DNA of 64,000 nucleotides from an uncultured Litoreibacter sp. (GTDB lineage Bacteria > Pseudomonadota > Alphaproteobacteria > Rhodobacterales > Rhodobacteraceae): assembly GCA_947492995.1 (NCBI GenBank), contig CANLOU010000001.1, forward strand, positions 1,125,001 through 1,189,000. Direction: 5' to 3'. Both the position numbers and the translations under genes were made by a program. Shown here one piece after another: positions 61,914 through 64,000 of the stretch (position 1 is its first letter; each line of letters starts with the position of its first letter). Below the pieces are notes generated by a model. It did no database searches and was not told the DNA's origin. It saw only the letters and a program-made list of their open reading frames with translations.

Positions 61914-64000
61914 AACTCGTTTTTCTTATACTTTTCTTTGTAGCTTGGTCGGAGGCGATCCTTGCGCAATCCAAGGGGAAGGTGCGATCTGGTGAGCATG
62001 AAAATTTCAGCCGCTTAGTCGTATATCTGTCGCCAGAGCAGACATGGAAACTGGAGAAGAAGAGTGAAGACTATGTGCTGATCGTGCCTGGTTGGGACGA
62101 AGGGTTTGATGTGTCATCAGTATTTGAACGAATGCCTAAAAACCGAATTGTGGACTTAACTTCGGACGGTGCCTCGTTGACAATAAAATTGGGATGTACA
62201 TGTCGAGCAATAGCTCAGCCTTTTGGATCGGAGGCTGTCATAATCGACGTAGCTACGAACGAGAGTCAATCGGAAACGGCGGTAGTCCGATTGCCTGTTC
62301 CTCAATCACCAAATTGGCAAAGCGACGTCTCCATGCTTGATAGATTACAGAAAAATGTAAGTGAGCATCCGGACTTAGGGTCACTACGCGCTTCCATTAT
62401 CGAAGCGCTAGGGCAAACTGCATCGCTTTCTCTTTTGCAGGTTGCCACGCCATCTGATGTGTTTCCTGCTCAGGAGGCTGCCCAGCAGGAGTTTCGGCCT
62501 GCGCCTCGCATCATGGAACGCTTGCAGTTGAAAAACGCATTGGATCTGGCTCGGCCAGATACGCAAATACACCGTCCGTTGGAGGATAATCACGTATGTC
62601 CAGATCCAGAGTATTTTGATGTTATCAGTTGGGGGGGCGACGTTTCCTTTGTCGAACAGATCTCAGTTCTAAGACAATCCCTGTTTGGTGAATTTGACGA
62701 AACGAAGCGACCTCAGGCTGTTTCTTTGGCACGAGCCTATTTGTATTTTGGCCTGGAATTTGAGGCGGCAATGGTTGTCGCGAGTCTAAAGCTAGATGGT
62801 CCAGATATCCAAGGTCTTCTGAAGCTTGCAGAGTTGTTGGCAGACGATCTGGACGCGGATCAAGAAGCTGCCTTTCATTTGGACGGTTGCGACGAAGCTT
62901 TAGTGCCTTGGAAGCTACTGGGCCGGCAGGTAGGTGCGGTGGTGTCTATGGCAGATGCGGACTCTTTGTTGGCTCAGTTTCCAGCTTGGCCTAAGCATCT
63001 TCAGGAGCTACTTGGTTATAGATTTGTTTCTCGTTTGGCGCGTGGTGGACAGAAAACCTCTGCTCAAGTGCTGGAAAATATGGTCACCCGTGGTGATAAG
63101 GTCCGACCGGGTGAACTTACTATTCTTTCGGCCCAAACTGGTGATATGGCCAAAGGATCGCTCAGCGAGCTTTTGAAAGTGGTTGAAGCTGATGGAGAAA
63201 ACGCGCCACAGGCACTTGTCATGTTTTTGCGTGGACAAATGTCAGCTGGTAACAGCATCGACTCTTCTTATCTTGACCTTTCTGAAGCGTACGAAAAAGA
63301 ACTGAGTACAAAAGCAATCAGTAAGCAGCTTCTAGAAACCCGGATCAAGGCGTTAGCCTATAGTGGAGAAACAGGATCGGCATTGTCCCTTCTAACGTCA
63401 GAAGCTCAACCCGGTTGGATTCCGAGCGATGAACTTGTTGAAGCGATGGTAGGCTTCATTAGTTCTGGGGAATCGATTGTGTCAAAAGCTGAGGTGGCAA
63501 TATGGGCATCTGAGAACGGCCGTGTCAGAGGCATTGACCGTCGTCTTATAGAGCAACTTATTGAAGCCCTAAGAGTATCAGGGTTACCAGGCATCTCTGC
63601 GAGGCTTCTTGAGCAGGTAGAGTTCCGTGAAGACTTGACGAAGATGAAAGCCGACATCGCTATCACGCGAGGTGAATATGATGAGGCTGAAGGAATTTTG
63701 CAAAAAATGCTCAGCCCAGAAGCGGATTCATTGCGGGCCGATGTAATGATTTTGAATAATAGATCGGCTCATGCTTGGGATCAGTTTTCTGCTGAATTGC
63801 CGGAAGCGGCGCGTGCAGACCTGGCTTGGGCTGCTTCCCGGTGGGACGCAGTGCCTCGCGATGGTCGAAGGGGAAAGGTTGCATCTTTAATAGCGTTTGA
63901 TCCGTCAGAACTGAGTAGTAATGAACAAATTGCATCTGCGCGATCAATAGGTAGGGTTAGCAGAGAAAGTCGAGTAGCCATTACTAACCTTATAAAAGCT
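61910..64000 (+). CDS. Large secreted protein with possible TPR-like repeats, coupled to motA (3'-truncated)
   Basis: An open frame from GTG 61910 (GTGA overlap with motA) to the window end, at least 697 residues. It has a signal peptide (KLVFLILFFVAWSEAILAQ). After it, HENFSRLVVYLSPEQTWKLE through KLGCTCRAIAQPFG resembles an AMIN-like beta domain. From about residue 240 the chain is helical with TPR-like pairs (AYLYFGLEFEAAMVVASL and DIAITRGEYDEAEGILQKML). I do not recognise a specific family; the Rhizobium MotC (a periplasmic motor protein encoded after motB) is a positional analogy only. It is likely periplasmic and motor-linked. Confidence 0.72.
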   Translation, partial: MKLVFLILFFVAWSEAILAQSKGKVRSGEHENFSRLVVYLSPEQTWKLEKKSEDYVLIVPGWDEGFDVSSVFERMPKNRIVDLTSDGASLTIKLGCTCRAIAQPFGSEAVIIDVATNESQSETAVVRLPVPQSPNWQSDVSMLDRLQKNVSEHPDLGSLRASIIEALGQTASLSLLQVATPSDVFPAQEAAQQEFRPAPRIMERLQLKNALDLARPDTQIHRPLEDNHVCPDPEYFDVISWGGDVSFVEQISVLRQSLFGEFDETKRPQAVSLARAYLYFGLEFEAAMVVASLKLDGPDIQGLLKLAELLADDLDADQEAAFHLDGCDEALVPWKLLGRQVGAVVSMADADSLLAQFPAWPKHLQELLGYRFVSRLARGGQKTSAQVLENMVTRGDKVRPGELTILSAQTGDMAKGSLSELLKVVEADGENAPQALVMFLRGQMSAGNSIDSSYLDLSEAYEKELSTKAISKQLLETRIKALAYSGETGSALSLLTSEAQPGWIPSDELVEAMVGFISSGESIVSKAEVAIWASENGRVRGIDRRLIEQLIEALRVSGLPGISARLLEQVEFREDLTKMKADIAITRGEYDEAEGILQKMLSPEADSLRADVMILNNRSAHAWDQFSAELPEAARADLAWAASRWDAVPRDGRRGKVASLIAFDPSELSSNEQIASARSIGRVSRESRVAITNLIKA

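Noticed and set aside
1-64000. CRISPR arrays, tRNA or rRNA genes
   Set aside because: No regularly spaced repeats, cloverleaf-like sequences or rRNA segments were recognised on reading.

Overview
The window reads as a chromosomal segment of a Roseobacter-group alphaproteobacterium (Rhodobacterales). Supporting signs are the GC-rich metabolic part, several ABC, TRAP and tripartite-tricarboxylate uptake systems, an frcBCAK locus like that of Sinorhizobium, an arginase / ornithine cyclodeaminase / Lrp locus, and a compact flagellar cluster (motB, flgEKLI, fliPNHF, fliL, motE, motA). Species cannot be named from this sequence alone. Base composition is visibly more AT-rich in the flagellar part, from about 48.6 kb onward.

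Layout: (1) 0-5.1 kb: 3' part of a glycerol-3-phosphate ABC operon (ugpA fragment, ugpE, ugpC), an inositol-monophosphatase-family enzyme, a second UgpE paralogue and an MFS transporter. (2) 5.1-9.7 kb: a membrane glycosylation cassette (GT2 polyprenyl-type glycosyltransferase, GT-C-like polytopic protein, sulfotransferase-like protein, flippase-like protein). (3) 9.7-12.2 kb: Fe-dependent alcohol dehydrogenase plus a glutamine-synthetase-family gene broken by one extra base. (4) 12.4-18.2 and 23.4-33.4 kb: a hexuronate/alginate-oligosaccharide catabolic regulon. It holds a TRAP transporter, KdgK, KdgF, KduI, KduD, a DEH-reductase-like SDR, a PL15 oligoalginate lyase, an AlgQ/M1/M2/S-like ABC importer, a glucarate-dehydratase-like enzyme and a GntR regulator. 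Three promoter regions carry the same TGGTATACTA-type operator. (5) 18.2-22.7 kb, inside that regulon: a six-gene metal-handling operon that combines a ZnuA-like binding protein, NikL/NikK-like periplasmic proteins and a MacB/FtsX-type ABC pair. (6) 33.4-38.2 kb: ROK regulator and frcBCAK sugar importer/kinase. (7) 38.2-46.0 kb: DUF4387, DUF1446 (AtuA-like), TctABC, a TctDE-like two-component system and an extra solute-binding protein. (8) 46-48.5 kb: ornithine cyclodeaminase, arginase and a divergent Lrp/AsnC regulator. (9) 48.6-64 kb: flagellar genes, interrupted at the flgI/fliP junction by a decayed IS3-family element. They end in a large secreted protein, uncharacterised here, that runs off the window.

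How the parts work together: oligoalginate or pectin fragments enter by the ABC or TRAP system. They are cut to unsaturated monouronates by the PL15 enzyme and linearised (KdgF or spontaneously). They are then isomerised and reduced either by KduI/KduD or by the SDR to 2-keto-3-deoxygluconate, which KdgK phosphorylates. The final aldolase is not in the window. Two sugar-import operons (dctP/dctQM and frcB/frcCA) each have a hairpin just after the binding-protein gene, which fits higher expression of that subunit. No tRNA, rRNA or CRISPR was recognised.
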